Source: a virus
Strand: one strand, 5' to 3'
Virus record (IMG/VR): IMGVR_UViG_3300024239_000132
Coordinates: 1-64,000 of that record
DNA length: 64,000 nt
Position 1 is the stretch's first letter. Every line of letters begins with the position of its first letter. The translations under genes and the position numbers were made by a program. Below the pieces are notes generated by a model, which made no database searches, was not told the DNA's origin, and saw only the letters and a program-made list of their open reading frames with translations. Positions 38,515-46,573 of this stretch are shown in pieces.

Positions 38515-39810
38515 CTAAAAGTGAAGACCTCCGTATTTGTCAGCGAGATGCCCGTAGAGGAATATACGATGTCTTGGCCGGCTGAGAGCCACGTACAACA
38601 TACGGGCTACCATGTTCGGATTGGGGCATGTGCTGATGTTTCCGAGATCCACAAACACGGAATCGTAGGTAGAACCTTGCGACTTGTGGACCGTGCTGGA
38701 ATCCAGTGGGCGGAGATCGGGGAATGTCCCCTTGAGGTTGAAATATTCGGGCCACTGCTTCTTGCGCTGATAGTGCTTGACCAGCTTGTTGAAGTGGTCC
38801 CGGTCGACAGGGATAGGAACTTTTTCGACGTAACCACCACTGCTCATACCGAGTGTGGCATAAACAACTTCGAGTTTGGTTCCTGCCGTATCGACTTCGA
38901 TGAAGGTTGACCTGGGTGCCAGCTCAATGACCTCGAGCTCTTGCTCGATCGAGATCCTTTTCTTGCCGATGTTGACCATGGAGTTGCTGACCAGCAGCTC
39001 TCCGACGGTGTACTCATCGGGCAGGTGACGCAGGCTACGAATGTGATCGTTGAACTGGTTCACCCGGGCGTTGGTATATGAAAGGATCTTGGACGCCTTG
39101 GTTTGCTGGGCAAAGGTCTGATCGATCATGCTCTGCATCTGATCATCGTCGAGCCAGTCGATGACACCAGGCTTGATCTCGATCGGATAGAATTCGTGGT
39201 TCTCAACCTGATACCGGAGCTGTTCGTGCAGAGCCTTGAACTCAGGAACACTGGTTCGCATCTGTTCGGTCAGCTCATAGGTGCGGATATTGAGCTTATC
39301 GACTGGACAGATAGCTTCGGTGACCGGGCTGAGCTGGCAATGATCTCCGACGTAGATAATCTTGCAGTCGATGGCAGCATCACGGACAGCATTGAGCATG
39401 CCGGTATCCATCATGGTGTACTCGTCGACGAAGATGATCTTCTTCTCGTGAGGCTTCCAGTCGTTGCGACGGGTAAGCTTGGTTTCGCCCGTGCTGTAAT
39501 CTTCTGTGACCTTGAGACACAGCAGAGAAGCGAGAGTCGAGGTAGGACGTTGAGTAGCAATAGCCAGTACCTCGGCTGCCTTGTTGGTTGTGGCAGTCAT
39601 GTGGACGCCATCGTACTTGGGCTCGATGCCCATGATGCCACAGAGCTCGAAGTACCGCGGCATGATCTTATCGATCATGTTGCTCATGAGATGGGTCTTA
39701 CCGGTGCCACCGGGACCCGAGACTTTCATCTCTCTCTCATTGTCAGCCAGCAGGAATTCCAGAAACCCTTCAGCCGCAGCGGTTTGTCCCTGGTTCAGGG
39801 TTGATGTCAT
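38515..39810 (-). CDS. SF1 DNA helicase, Dda/RecD-like (N4 gp37 type)
   Basis: This is a 431-residue helicase. Walker A GPGGTGKT is at 32-39, then IIFVDEYTMMD as motif II, a Q-containing motif III (GDHCQLSPV), and the C-terminal ALSRPRHRIFLYG of motif VI. Length and motifs fit T4 Dda and N4 gp37, 5'-3' helicases that act with the DNA polymerase. ATG 39810 follows AGGAAATCTAA. Cotranscribed with the polymerase. Confidence 0.92.
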   Translation of the reverse strand: MTSTLNQGQTAAAEGFLEFLLADNEREMKVSGPGGTGKTHLMSNMIDKIMPRYFELCGIMGIEPKYDGVHMTATTNKAAEVLAIATQRPTSTLASLLCLKVTEDYSTGETKLTRRNDWKPHEKKIIFVDEYTMMDTGMLNAVRDAAIDCKIIYVGDHCQLSPVTEAICPVDKLNIRTYELTEQMRTSVPEFKALHEQLRYQVENHEFYPIEIKPGVIDWLDDDQMQSMIDQTFAQQTKASKILSYTNARVNQFNDHIRSLRHLPDEYTVGELLVSNSMVNIGKKRISIEQELEVIELAPRSTFIEVDTAGTKLEVVYATLGMSSGGYVEKVPIPVDRDHFNKLVKHYQRKKQWPEYFNLKGTFPDLRPLDSSTVHKSQGSTYDSVFVDLGNISTCPNPNMVARMLYVALSRPRHRIFLYGHLADKYGGLHF

Positions 39811-39836
39811 TTAGATTTCCTCAGGGATGGTTGTGG

Positions 39837-39870
39837 GAGCCAGGGAAAGAAGGAGGACTTTCCCTGGCTC
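39837..39870 (-). promoter_or_regulatory. 13-bp perfect hairpin in helicase leader
   Basis: GAGCCAGGGAAAG (39837-39849) pairs with CTTTCCCTGGCTC (39858-39870), with an 8-nt loop. No T run lies on either side. It is related in sequence to the hairpin at 41913-41955, so both belong to one repeat family. Confidence 0.65.
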
Positions 39871-39876
39871 GACCAC

Positions 39877-40326
39877 TCAAACGAACGGTGTCAGGTCAGG
39901 CGGGGAATAGTCTTTCCCCTTGCCGATCTTGCCGTTCGGAAGCAGGACGGGCTTGCCGTCTTCGAACTTGGAGTAGTTGGAGCGATTGACCTCGGCCAGA
40001 CCACCGGGAGCATCCATGCCAGCAAGGACAGCAGTACCGGTAGCCGTCACGAGCTGATCGCAGATGGCATCGAAGAACTGAGGACGATCATTCTCATGCA
40101 GAATGAGGAACGGCTCAGCGCCCTTGTTCTTGAAGTGATTGGCAAGGTTGGTGATTGCCGATCGAGCAGCTTCCTTGAGACGATCGCCAGTGTAATTGAC
40201 GGGCGTGAGCTCATCGATCATTTCACCAACTTCTTCGAAGTGTACACCCATCTGGACGTAGAAGTTGGCCAGGGTAGGCTCAGGCTTGGCAGCCTTGAAC
40301 CAGTTGGCGGTGTCTTCAAGCGGCAA
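39877..40326 (-). CDS. MazG-like nucleotide pyrophosphohydrolase
   Basis: This is a 149-residue protein with an all-alpha NTP pyrophosphohydrolase pattern: EEVGEMIDEL at 31-40 as the metal-binding EExxE helix, a second acidic helix FFDAICDQLV, and the C-terminal LAEVNRSNYSKFEDGKPVL with a GKIGKGKDY tail common in phage PRA-PH/MazG-like enzymes. It probably removes unwanted or alarmone-type nucleotides during infection. It overlaps the next gene by 11 nt. Confidence 0.75.
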   Translation of the reverse strand: MPLEDTANWFKAAKPEPTLANFYVQMGVHFEEVGEMIDELTPVNYTGDRLKEAARSAITNLANHFKNKGAEPFLILHENDRPQFFDAICDQLVTATGTAVLAGMDAPGGLAEVNRSNYSKFEDGKPVLLPNGKIGKGKDYSPPDLTPFV

Positions 40327-40636
40327 GGGACTTCTCCTGTTCAGCGAGGTATCGCTCCATCAAGAGATTCTTGATGTAGGTTTTGATGGGAGTGTGGGCA
40401 CCTAGCTGGGATTCCAACCAGGTCTTTTGGTCTTGGCTCATGGACAGATAAATATCTTCCATAAAAGCCCGCCGAGTGTCAGCAGGTTGAACACCAAGGG
40501 CATGAAGCCTCTGGGTAACCGTAGAAGTGTGGCAGCCAAGTGTCTCAGCAATGGTGGCGAGTGACAGTCCGACGCTGTTCAAACGAACCAAGTCGGAATC
40601 TGTCACCCTTCTGTTTGAACGGTAAACGTCAGTCAT
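40316..40636 (-). CDS. Helix-turn-helix DNA-binding protein
   Basis: This is a 106-residue protein starting at ATG 40636 (MTDVYRSNRR); an in-frame ATG at 40654 lies inside the upstream inverted repeat. The segment LSLATIAETLGCHTSTVTQRLHALG at about 23-47 is a clear helix-turn-helix. The C-terminal half is helical and may dimerise. The inverted repeat just upstream (40647-40686) could be its operator. It is one of two possible regulators seen for an integrative life cycle, but that is inference. Confidence 0.65.
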   Translation of the reverse strand: MTDVYRSNRRVTDSDLVRLNSVGLSLATIAETLGCHTSTVTQRLHALGVQPADTRRAFMEDIYLSMSQDQKTWLESQLGAHTPIKTYIKNLLMERYLAEQEKSLAA

Positions 40637-40646
40637 GCGATAAACC

Positions 40647-40686
40647 CTGTGCAATTATCAACTCTGTCTTAGTTGAGTTTGCACAG
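40647..40686. promoter_or_regulatory. Nested inverted repeat upstream of HTH gene
   Basis: CTGTGCAA (40647-40654) is matched by TTGCACAG (40679-40686), and inside lie CAACT and AGTTG. It can fold as a hairpin or act as an operator for the HTH protein that starts 10 bases away. Confidence 0.5.
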
Positions 40687-40707
40687 AATGCCTAGAGTTT
40701 TGAAGAT

Positions 40708-41268
40708 TCACCCGGCAAAGTTATCGATGACCCGACGAACCACATGAACTGATACCCCGAGTTGCCGAGCAATCTCGGCTTTGGAGTGACCCAGACCGCG
40801 GAGTCTTGCGACCTCAAGGTCACGGCTCTTACGGATCTTGTCAGCATCTGAGATAGTCTCTGCAAAGCTGCTGGCCTTGTCTGCGTGCAGCATCTTGGAC
40901 AGGCTCTGGGCCTTGCGTGAGACCTTCACTTTGGGCTCATCACCGATGATGTCGAGCATCATGCGGACTTCAGCTTGGGATACGCCAAGGACTTCCCAGC
41001 TGACCTTGTGCTTTTTCTTGAGCGCACGAAGATCATAGGCGGCAGTTCGGCGGATATCGCCGGGAGTTTCAAGACCCATCAGATCATTGCAGATCTCACG
41101 GGCTTGCTCCTTGCGGGTGGGAACGACATAGGGGTTCAGCACAGGCTTGGTTTCCTCAGCTGGTTCAGCGGGAGCTACTTCGAGCTCTGGTTCAATGGTT
41201 GGTTGTGGGGCTGGCAGGCGCCTTGAAAGCAAGCGCATGAAATTGGGTAGTCTGTGGCGGAATCGCAT
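40708..41268 (-). CDS. HTH-containing protein with long linker
   Basis: This is a 186-residue protein. ATG 41268 follows GAAGGA with good spacing and is preferred over an upstream ATG. Residues about 25-55 are a Pro/Glu linker. The C-terminal 45 residues (LGHSKAEIARQLGVSVHVVRRVIDNF) are a helix-turn-helix. The middle region is helical with several lysines. A transcription or replication regulator is possible. Target unknown. Confidence 0.6.
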   Translation of the reverse strand: MRFRHRLPNFMRLLSRRLPAPQPTIEPELEVAPAEPAEETKPVLNPYVVPTRKEQAREICNDLMGLETPGDIRRTAAYDLRALKKKHKVSWEVLGVSQAEVRMMLDIIGDEPKVKVSRKAQSLSKMLHADKASSFAETISDADKIRKSRDLEVARLRGLGHSKAEIARQLGVSVHVVRRVIDNFAG

Positions 41269-41305
41269 TTGAATTTCCTTCAGCAAGACCGCAGCACAGA
41301 GCCCA

Positions 41306-41326
41306 AGGAAAACCGTAGGTTTTCCT
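41306..41326. promoter_or_regulatory. 9-bp hairpin with 3-base loop
   Basis: AGGAAAACC (41306-41314), loop GTA, GGTTTTCCT (41318-41326). It lies in the leader of the minus-strand HTH gene. Stem-plus-triloop is the geometry of N4 vRNAP promoters, but this copy has a longer stem and lies in the middle region, so its role is open. Confidence 0.5.
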
Positions 41327-41356
41327 GACAGGCTCGGATGTGCGTAGGTCTTGCGG

Positions 41357-41617
41357 TTATGCTGCCTTGGGCGTGGTAACAGGAACCATGGAAGGGTCTT
41401 CGATGGTCACCTTGAAAGTGCGGCCGTCGGCAAAGATGATGTCACGTTCGATGGCACGAACACACTTGTCTTCGATAAGGTCGGCAACCAGACCGAGCAT
41501 GACCTGATCGGTCACCTCAGCGACCTTGCGGAAACGCTGGCCAGGCTTCTTGATAACGATCCAGAACGTACCGTCCTTGGGGTCGATCTGGACGGTGAAC
41601 TGCTTGCTGGGATTCAT
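41357..41617 (-). CDS. Small beta-rich protein, unknown
   Basis: This is an 86-residue protein with start ATG 41617 behind ATCCTCCC and a weak ribosome site. The N-terminal QFTVQIDPKDGTFWIVIKK and later FADGRTFKVTIED suggest a small beta sandwich. Its leader has AAAGC-TTA-GCTTT (41658-41670) followed, on the minus strand, by TTTTTCTTGGCTTC. No family recognised. Confidence 0.55.
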   Translation of the reverse strand: MNPSKQFTVQIDPKDGTFWIVIKKPGQRFRKVAEVTDQVMLGLVADLIEDKCVRAIERDIIFADGRTFKVTIEDPSMVPVTTPKAA

Positions 41618-41672
41618 GGGAGGATTTCTCTCTAATGGTCAGGAACGAAGCCAAGAAAAAGCTTAGCTTTCC

Positions 41673-42008
41673 TCAGATGCCTCGGACGTTCTGGAGATGA
41701 TCGTGCTGCTCTCTGAAGCAACGATAGGACCCGTTCCAGCGATGCCGGCCCACGATCCGGTAGATCTGTGTGGTAGGGTCCTGAGATTTTTTGCGACCAT
41801 CGAGACGGATGTCGAAACCACATTCGTACTCAAGGCGTTGCATATACTTCAGGAGTGTCTGTTGGTCTGGGATAAGCTGCTGTTGAATGGCAACCGAGGC
41901 TGATAACCCACGGGGAGCCAGAGCAAGCAGAACTAGCCTTCTTGCTCTGGTTCCCTTAGGTGGACTGACGAATCCATATCTAACGATATAGTGCCGACGA
42001 TCTCTCAT
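41673..42008 (-). CDS. Small protein after thyX, start uncertain
   Basis: The frame begins with an ATG (42008) that overlaps the thyX stop as ATGA, giving 111 residues. However, a strong hairpin (41913-41955) lies inside the first third, where the encoded sequence (KGTRARRLVLLALAPRG) is poorly protein-like. The true product may start further down, near VAIQQQLIPDQQ. The body (LEYECGFDIRLDGRKK) is basic and could bind nucleic acid. Function unknown. Confidence 0.4.
   Translation of the reverse strand: MRDRRHYIVRYGFVSPPKGTRARRLVLLALAPRGLSASVAIQQQLIPDQQTLLKYMQRLEYECGFDIRLDGRKKSQDPTTQIYRIVGRHRWNGSYRCFREQHDHLQNVRGI
41913..41955. promoter_or_regulatory. 15-bp hairpin, relative of 39837-39870
   Basis: GGGAGCCAGAGCAAG (41913-41927) pairs with CTTGCTCTGGTTCCC (41941-41955) apart from one wobble, with a 13-nt loop. 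It shares GAGCCAG(A/G)G(C/A)AAG with the hairpin in the helicase leader. It follows thyX on the minus strand and may act as a processing or attenuation site. Confidence 0.6.
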
Positions 42009-42913
42009 CCGGCGACGAACTCGTTAGGCAATTGCTTACGAAGCTGTCGCCAGCCTACGAGGTTGCCGTGCTCTTCAGGATACATCCAAGATGAATCTCC
42101 TCGTGGGTCTGAGGTAGACCAATCTGGTGTTGCCTGATGCTCGGCAGGGCTAGCATGGAGAGGCTGGCTGACGACGAGCTTCTCATAGAGAGCAATGTCC
42201 TCCTCGACAGTGGTCTGCCGGCCATCATGGGTCAGGTAGCTGACACGAGCACAACGAGCGACGGAGACCTTCTTAATGGGCTCTACCAGTTCATCATACA
42301 TGGGCTCATCACGAGTGATGCGGCCCTTCTTGGCCAGATAACGAGCAGTGCTCCAATCTTCCTTGGTGATGTAGGGCAGATGCCACTCACCGGGTTGCAG
42401 GAAGTGGGGATCACTCTGAGCCATGGCAGCCATCATGGCTTCTGCCAATACCTTGATCTCCGGCTGTGCATCAGGGTGAGCACGAAGAGCGAAGAAGTTC
42501 GCCCATTCGGTTCCGGAACACACGACATTGATGTGTGCCCACGGCTCAAGAATGCGATTGGCAATTTGCTTGTGCAAGCCATTGCTGACCAACCATTCAG
42601 CCTTACTGATCATCTGTTCCATGGCGTCGAGCCAGATGGACTGGCAGACGCCGATGGCTTCTGGATCAAGCTCTGCTCCGGCCTGCATACCAGGCTTATT
42701 GGAGCCCCAGTAAACTGGCATTGCTGGATCACGGCGAAGATCTGCGATCATCCGTTCCACCGGTATTGCACGGGAGCTGGAAGCGTTTCGGCTGAAGACC
42801 CTATGGGTCATAAATTCCGAATGCACCATACGAGGATAGCGCAATTGAAATGTGGTGAGGCGCTTTCCCTCAGGGGAAACGCTGTCTGCGATCACGATTG
42901 CTGAGATTGTCAT
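42005..42913 (-). CDS. thyX: Flavin-dependent thymidylate synthase
   Basis: This is a 302-residue ThyX that makes dTMP from dUMP with FAD and methylenetetrahydrofolate. The signature is present in variant form as THRVFSRNASSSRA at 36-49 (family RHRxxSxNxxSxR). WEHLPY-type and C-terminal RxxL-containing regions follow (GEWHLPY, VGWRQLRKQL). Start ATG 42913 (MTISAIVIAD) is preferred over a longer frame. Part of the nucleotide-supply set with dCTP deaminase and the MazG-like enzyme. Confidence 0.92.
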   Translation of the reverse strand: MTISAIVIADSVSPEGKRLTTFQLRYPRMVHSEFMTHRVFSRNASSSRAIPVERMIADLRRDPAMPVYWGSNKPGMQAGAELDPEAIGVCQSIWLDAMEQMISKAEWLVSNGLHKQIANRILEPWAHINVVCSGTEWANFFALRAHPDAQPEIKVLAEAMMAAMAQSDPHFLQPGEWHLPYITKEDWSTARYLAKKGRITRDEPMYDELVEPIKKVSVARCARVSYLTHDGRQTTVEEDIALYEKLVVSQPLHASPAEHQATPDWSTSDPRGDSSWMYPEEHGNLVGWRQLRKQLPNEFVAG

Positions 42914-43026
42914 GTCTGTTCCATACGAAGAGACCGGAGAGTCGCCTCCCCGGTCTGATATTTTCAAACAAATGTCTAGTCTGTTTGAGGTGAGCTCCCA
43001 CAATCTTTGAGATTGTCAGGCTTGAG
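42914..43026 (-). promoter_or_regulatory. thyX leader with three small hairpins
   Basis: Three inverted repeats are packed in 113 bases: AGACCGG/CCGGTCT, TCAAACA/TGTTTGA, and ACAATCT-TTG-AGATTGT (43000-43016, 7-bp stem with a 3-base loop). This suggests a regulated or processed leader upstream of thyX. None carries a T run. Confidence 0.45.
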
Positions 43027-43323
43027 CTACCACTTATATCCCAGACACTCGAACTCTGTCTCGCTGTATGGGCGATCACAGAGCACCCTGCCAACGTAAT
43101 TTACCGTGGCAAAGCCTGGGACGATGTAGAGCTTTCCTTCACAGTCCACGACTGTCCAGACATAGCGGGGATCAACGTCTGAACCGATCGTGCTGTGATC
43201 ACGGATGATGGACCCGTCGGGTGCGGAGATAGGTTTGTAGCGTCTCTCGAAGACAAAATAGCCGCCGGCTCTGGACCGCTTGCGAATGCGGATAGGCGCC
43301 TTGATGACCTTAGGCTGCTGCAT
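43027..43323 (-). CDS. Small basic protein, unknown
   Basis: This is a 98-residue protein with start ATG 43323, overlapping the glutaredoxin stop by 14 nt. It is basic at the N-terminus (KAPIRIRKRSRAGGYFVF) and beta-rich after that (YVWTVVDCEGKLYIVPG), with a C-terminal ETEFECLGYKW. No family recognised. Confidence 0.55.
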   Translation of the reverse strand: MQQPKVIKAPIRIRKRSRAGGYFVFERRYKPISAPDGSIIRDHSTIGSDVDPRYVWTVVDCEGKLYIVPGFATVNYVGRVLCDRPYSETEFECLGYKW

Positions 43324-43534
43324 TGCTCAGATCCTGATTCAGTTCATCAAAGCCACCGACCACCTTGAGAACCAAGGGAAGCGTCTGGCGTCCGATCGAT
43401 GCAGGTAGGGCACCGAGCTCAGGCACATTCATGATGTTGTGCTCGGCATAAGTCAGTCCCTTCTGGTTCAGAAGTTCCTTGGCCTTGTCGCAATAAGGAC
43501 AGTTGTCCATAGTAACGATGATGTAGTCTTTCAC
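43310..43534 (-). CDS. Glutaredoxin-like protein
   Basis: This is a 74-residue protein with start GTG 43534 spaced 7 nt from GGAG. The fold is recognised from IIVTMDNCPYCDKAKELL with the CPYC active site, the TLPLV cis-proline region and a GGFDEL end. Phage glutaredoxins usually feed electrons to ribonucleotide reductase. No reductase gene is in the window, so the partner may be the host enzyme or lie outside. Confidence 0.85.
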   Translation of the reverse strand: MKDYIIVTMDNCPYCDKAKELLNQKGLTYAEHNIMNVPELGALPASIGRQTLPLVLKVVGGFDELNQDLSNAAA

Positions 43535-43614
43535 TCGTGAACTCCGTGATAAGTCTGTGTGGAGAGATTTAAGCTTTATATGTAGGAAGTCTCCAAACTT
43601 CTGGAGATTCCCCC

Positions 43615-43887
43615 ATGTCAAGTGCAAAAGTCAGGGTAGCTGTTCCAGCTGTTTGGACTGATATCTCAGGTGCGGCTGCCAATGTGGCCGGTATGTCGTG
43701 GTATAACGACCCACGTTTCAGCTTCGGTCCAGTTGCTTTGGCATTTCAGGCCAGCAGTCCTGTCGCTGGTGATCCTTTTGTCACGCTTCAGCGTGGGGAT
43801 TCCTGGTATGACAAGGCTGGGTCAGCAAAGATCTGGGCGATGAAGCTCAGCGATCAGCCTGTTCTTCTCACTGGCATGGCGGACTGA
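43615..43887 (+). CDS. Small structural protein linked to tailspike
   Basis: This is a 90-residue protein with start ATG 43615 behind GGAG. It is beta-rich with alternating small and aromatic residues (VRVAVPAVWTDISG, SWYNDPRFSFGPVALAFQ). It lies 5 bases before the tailspike gene and is read in the same direction, against all genes around. A decoration or fibre-linking protein is likely. Codons are of phage-core type. Confidence 0.55.
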   Translation: MSSAKVRVAVPAVWTDISGAAANVAGMSWYNDPRFSFGPVALAFQASSPVAGDPFVTLQRGDSWYDKAGSAKIWAMKLSDQPVLLTGMAD

Positions 43888-43892
43888 ACCAA

Positions 43893-46454
43893 ATGGGCCA
43901 CTCTCGCACGCTCAATCGACCCGTGACAGGTGACGGTGGCCTGTTTTCATATGGCTTTGCAGGCGCTCGTGGTAGAGTTGGAGGTGGTACTCCTACGCCT
44001 ACCCCGACGCCTACGCCTACTCCCGATCCGTCATGGGCGATCGGACTAGCCCGCACACCCGCGTATGTGCCTTCTTGGACGCGACCAGCCTCGTTTATAC
44101 AGGGGACGATCACTGGCAGCATTCCGGTCGATGCGATTGATTACGCAACTGGAAATGGCGGCGGAGCATTCTCCGACCTGTTCGCATGGATCGATGCCTG
44201 CAACGCGGCCAACAAACCCGGCGCGCTCGGGCAGGACATCACGATCACCACGACGGAAGCATCGCTTGGTCGGCGCTATCTCTATCGTGGCATTTACGGC
44301 TACGGAGCGGCAAATCCGAAGATCACATGGACAGGCCGCACGACCGGTTCGGGTTCGCAAAAGGCGCTGTTCCACGCCTATCTTGAAGACATCACCATTC
44401 GCGGCGTCGAGTTTGTGGATTGGGGTTGTGTTCTGGCCGTTGGTCAAAAGACGCTTCCACTGATCGAAACCGCCACCTTCACCGCTTCGTTCAGCGGCAC
44501 GGCGATGACTGTTTCGTCGGGCAGCGTCAGCACTGGCATGAGCATTTATGTTCCGGGATCGGTGCCTTACGGGACAACTGTTGTTAGTGGCTCAGCTCCG
44601 AATTGGGTCATCTCTGCCAACGTCGGCACGGTTGCGTCCACCACGGTAAACGTTGTCGATCCACAGCCTTACCACACCAGCACGCAGCCACTTACCCGCA
44701 TTGCCGATCCCGTTGTCGGTTCTGCTTCGGGCCTGCACTGCCCGCGCCTTGGCAAGATCGTCACATCGGGCACGTTCAATATCAGCCAGATCGCCATCAA
44801 GCGGCAGATCGAAGGCACTACCGCGATGGGGCAAGCCAGCGGCGGGGCAAACAACAACTATTATTTCAGCGATGCGGCATGGGCTGCGGTGCTTGAAACG
44901 GTCAATCTCTTCACCGGGGCGAGCTGCACAACGAATGCCCAGATTGTTTCGGCCATCAATGCCAACACTACGGCGGGCTTTGCGCACGGCTATGCAGCCG
45001 TCCTGTCCCTGTCTGGCGACGTGCTGATTACGGCAAACACGGTCAACACCAAGTCGTTTGTCGATATGGTCATCACACAGACCGGCACGGCGGCGACGTT
45101 CGATGTCAAGACGCCAGCGGTCACGATCACGCATTGCACCTTTACAGACTGCAACATGACCTACGCCGCCTTGCTCGATGTTTCGGAGCTTGGTGCGGTC
45201 GAGTTCCACAAGAACAGCCTGCCGGGTACTTGGTCCGCCATTTATGCGCAGGTCACGCGATGGGGGCATCTGCGCGCGGCAAACAACGAATGGTATGATT
45301 GCCTTCGGCTTCGCCATAGTCTGCGCCGTGCGCAAACTGGCCGAGGCCATACTGCGGACAGTGGGGCAACCACTACCTACGCGGGAATGCCCGCTGGTTC
45401 CTCCCTATCGGAGTTCAACACTTTCATTTATGCGGGCACCGATAGCCCGCTGATGATGCGCTACATGACGGCCGGAACAACCTGCCTGATCGAAAACAAC
45501 TATGCCCACGATGTCGAGAGCTACAACTCCACCAACACCGTGAACGCCGCTGTCTTTGCTGATATCCGCAACTGCTGGCAGCGCACGTCCAACGGCAAGG
45601 TCAACCGGATTGCCTACAACCGGATTGTCTCGGTCAAGGGCGTGCGCGGGGCCGAGGATGCCAACGCGTTCTATGCTAAGCCTCGCGGGCTCGATGTGAT
45701 CGCGAACTATATCGAGGACGTTGGCGCGGCATATTACGGGCCTATCTCACAAGATGGCTCCGAGTTCAGCAACGGGTTCAAGAACCCCGGCCCATGGAAC
45801 CAGGAATACACCTCCACCTGGGGAACCAACGAAATCGGGGAGCCGTTCCGCTTCCTCGGCAACGAGCTTGTCAACATGCCTCCCGGCATCCCGCCCTTCA
45901 AGATCGATGAGGTTTACACCTCTGGCACGATCATCGAAGACAACATCATTCGGAACTGGCGGAACTACAAGAATGGCGTCGAGCAAACGTCCGGATCTGT
46001 GGCGGGCGGCTTCCGTATCACGGATGGCCATCGCTTCGTATCGTTCAAGCGCAACCGCTTCATCAACTGCGATCCGGGACCGACCGATCCCGGCCTTTTG
46101 ATAAATCTGCACAACATAAAAGAGGCCAACAACACGACCTTTACGACGGCTGATTTCCAGATCGACAACAACTCAATCCACAACGATGGCAGCGCTCATG
46201 CTGATGGCAGCTACCCGGTATATGGTGCGAACACGATTTTGGTCCGCTTTGACTTCGGATCAAACAACCCTGCGACGGGCTTTGCTGCCGGATTGGCAAC
46301 TGGCTCCAATCGCATCTTGACGGCGTTGGGAGCAGACAGCGGCTATCGGTTTGTCATGAACCACACCGATCGCACAGAAACCAGTGTTGGGACTAACGCA
46401 GTGCCACAGGCGTCGGTGGTCAACTACCTGTCGAGCTATGGGGCTAATTTGTGA
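43893..46454 (+). CDS. Tailspike, right-handed beta-helix (pectate lyase-like)
   Basis: This is an 853-residue protein. Residues 1 to about 30 are phage-like, a Thr-Pro repeat linker lies at about 32-45, then a long body with many Asn- and Gly-rich turns typical of parallel beta-helices (ENNYAHDVESYNSTNT, AYNRIVSVKG, VIANYIEDVG). The body is GC-rich and differs in codon use from its first 30 residues, so the linker marks a recombination joint. It probably binds and cleaves surface polysaccharide. ATG 43893. The stop overlaps a small membrane-protein gene. Confidence 0.8.
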   Translation: MGHSRTLNRPVTGDGGLFSYGFAGARGRVGGGTPTPTPTPTPTPDPSWAIGLARTPAYVPSWTRPASFIQGTITGSIPVDAIDYATGNGGGAFSDLFAWIDACNAANKPGALGQDITITTTEASLGRRYLYRGIYGYGAANPKITWTGRTTGSGSQKALFHAYLEDITIRGVEFVDWGCVLAVGQKTLPLIETATFTASFSGTAMTVSSGSVSTGMSIYVPGSVPYGTTVVSGSAPNWVISANVGTVASTTVNVVDPQPYHTSTQPLTRIADPVVGSASGLHCPRLGKIVTSGTFNISQIAIKRQIEGTTAMGQASGGANNNYYFSDAAWAAVLETVNLFTGASCTTNAQIVSAINANTTAGFAHGYAAVLSLSGDVLITANTVNTKSFVDMVITQTGTAATFDVKTPAVTITHCTFTDCNMTYAALLDVSELGAVEFHKNSLPGTWSAIYAQVTRWGHLRAANNEWYDCLRLRHSLRRAQTGRGHTADSGATTTYAGMPAGSSLSEFNTFIYAGTDSPLMMRYMTAGTTCLIENNYAHDVESYNSTNTVNAAVFADIRNCWQRTSNGKVNRIAYNRIVSVKGVRGAEDANAFYAKPRGLDVIANYIEDVGAAYYGPISQDGSEFSNGFKNPGPWNQEYTSTWGTNEIGEPFRFLGNELVNMPPGIPPFKIDEVYTSGTIIEDNIIRNWRNYKNGVEQTSGSVAGGFRITDGHRFVSFKRNRFINCDPGPTDPGLLINLHNIKEANNTTFTTADFQIDNNSIHNDGSAHADGSYPVYGANTILVRFDFGSNNPATGFAAGLATGSNRILTALGADSGYRFVMNHTDRTETSVGTNAVPQASVVNYLSSYGANL

Positions 46455-46573
46455 GAGAGTTTATCCTCTTGATTGGCCCTTTGGTGCTGGCTTGGATCAG
46501 TGGCTACCTCTTTGGCTTCCATGAGGCTAAGAGGAAGATCACTGGCATTATAGTGAGGCATTTTCGCTTGTAA
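46451..46573 (+). CDS. 40-residue single-pass membrane protein
   Basis: GTG 46451 overlaps the tailspike stop (GTGA). The product begins MREFILLIGPLVLAWISGYL, one membrane segment, followed by a basic tail (EAKRKITGIIVRHFRL). The overlap, clear topology and low-GC codons like the phage core support it as real. Function unknown; it may affect receptors or lysis. Confidence 0.6.
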   Translation: MREFILLIGPLVLAWISGYLFGFHEAKRKITGIIVRHFRL

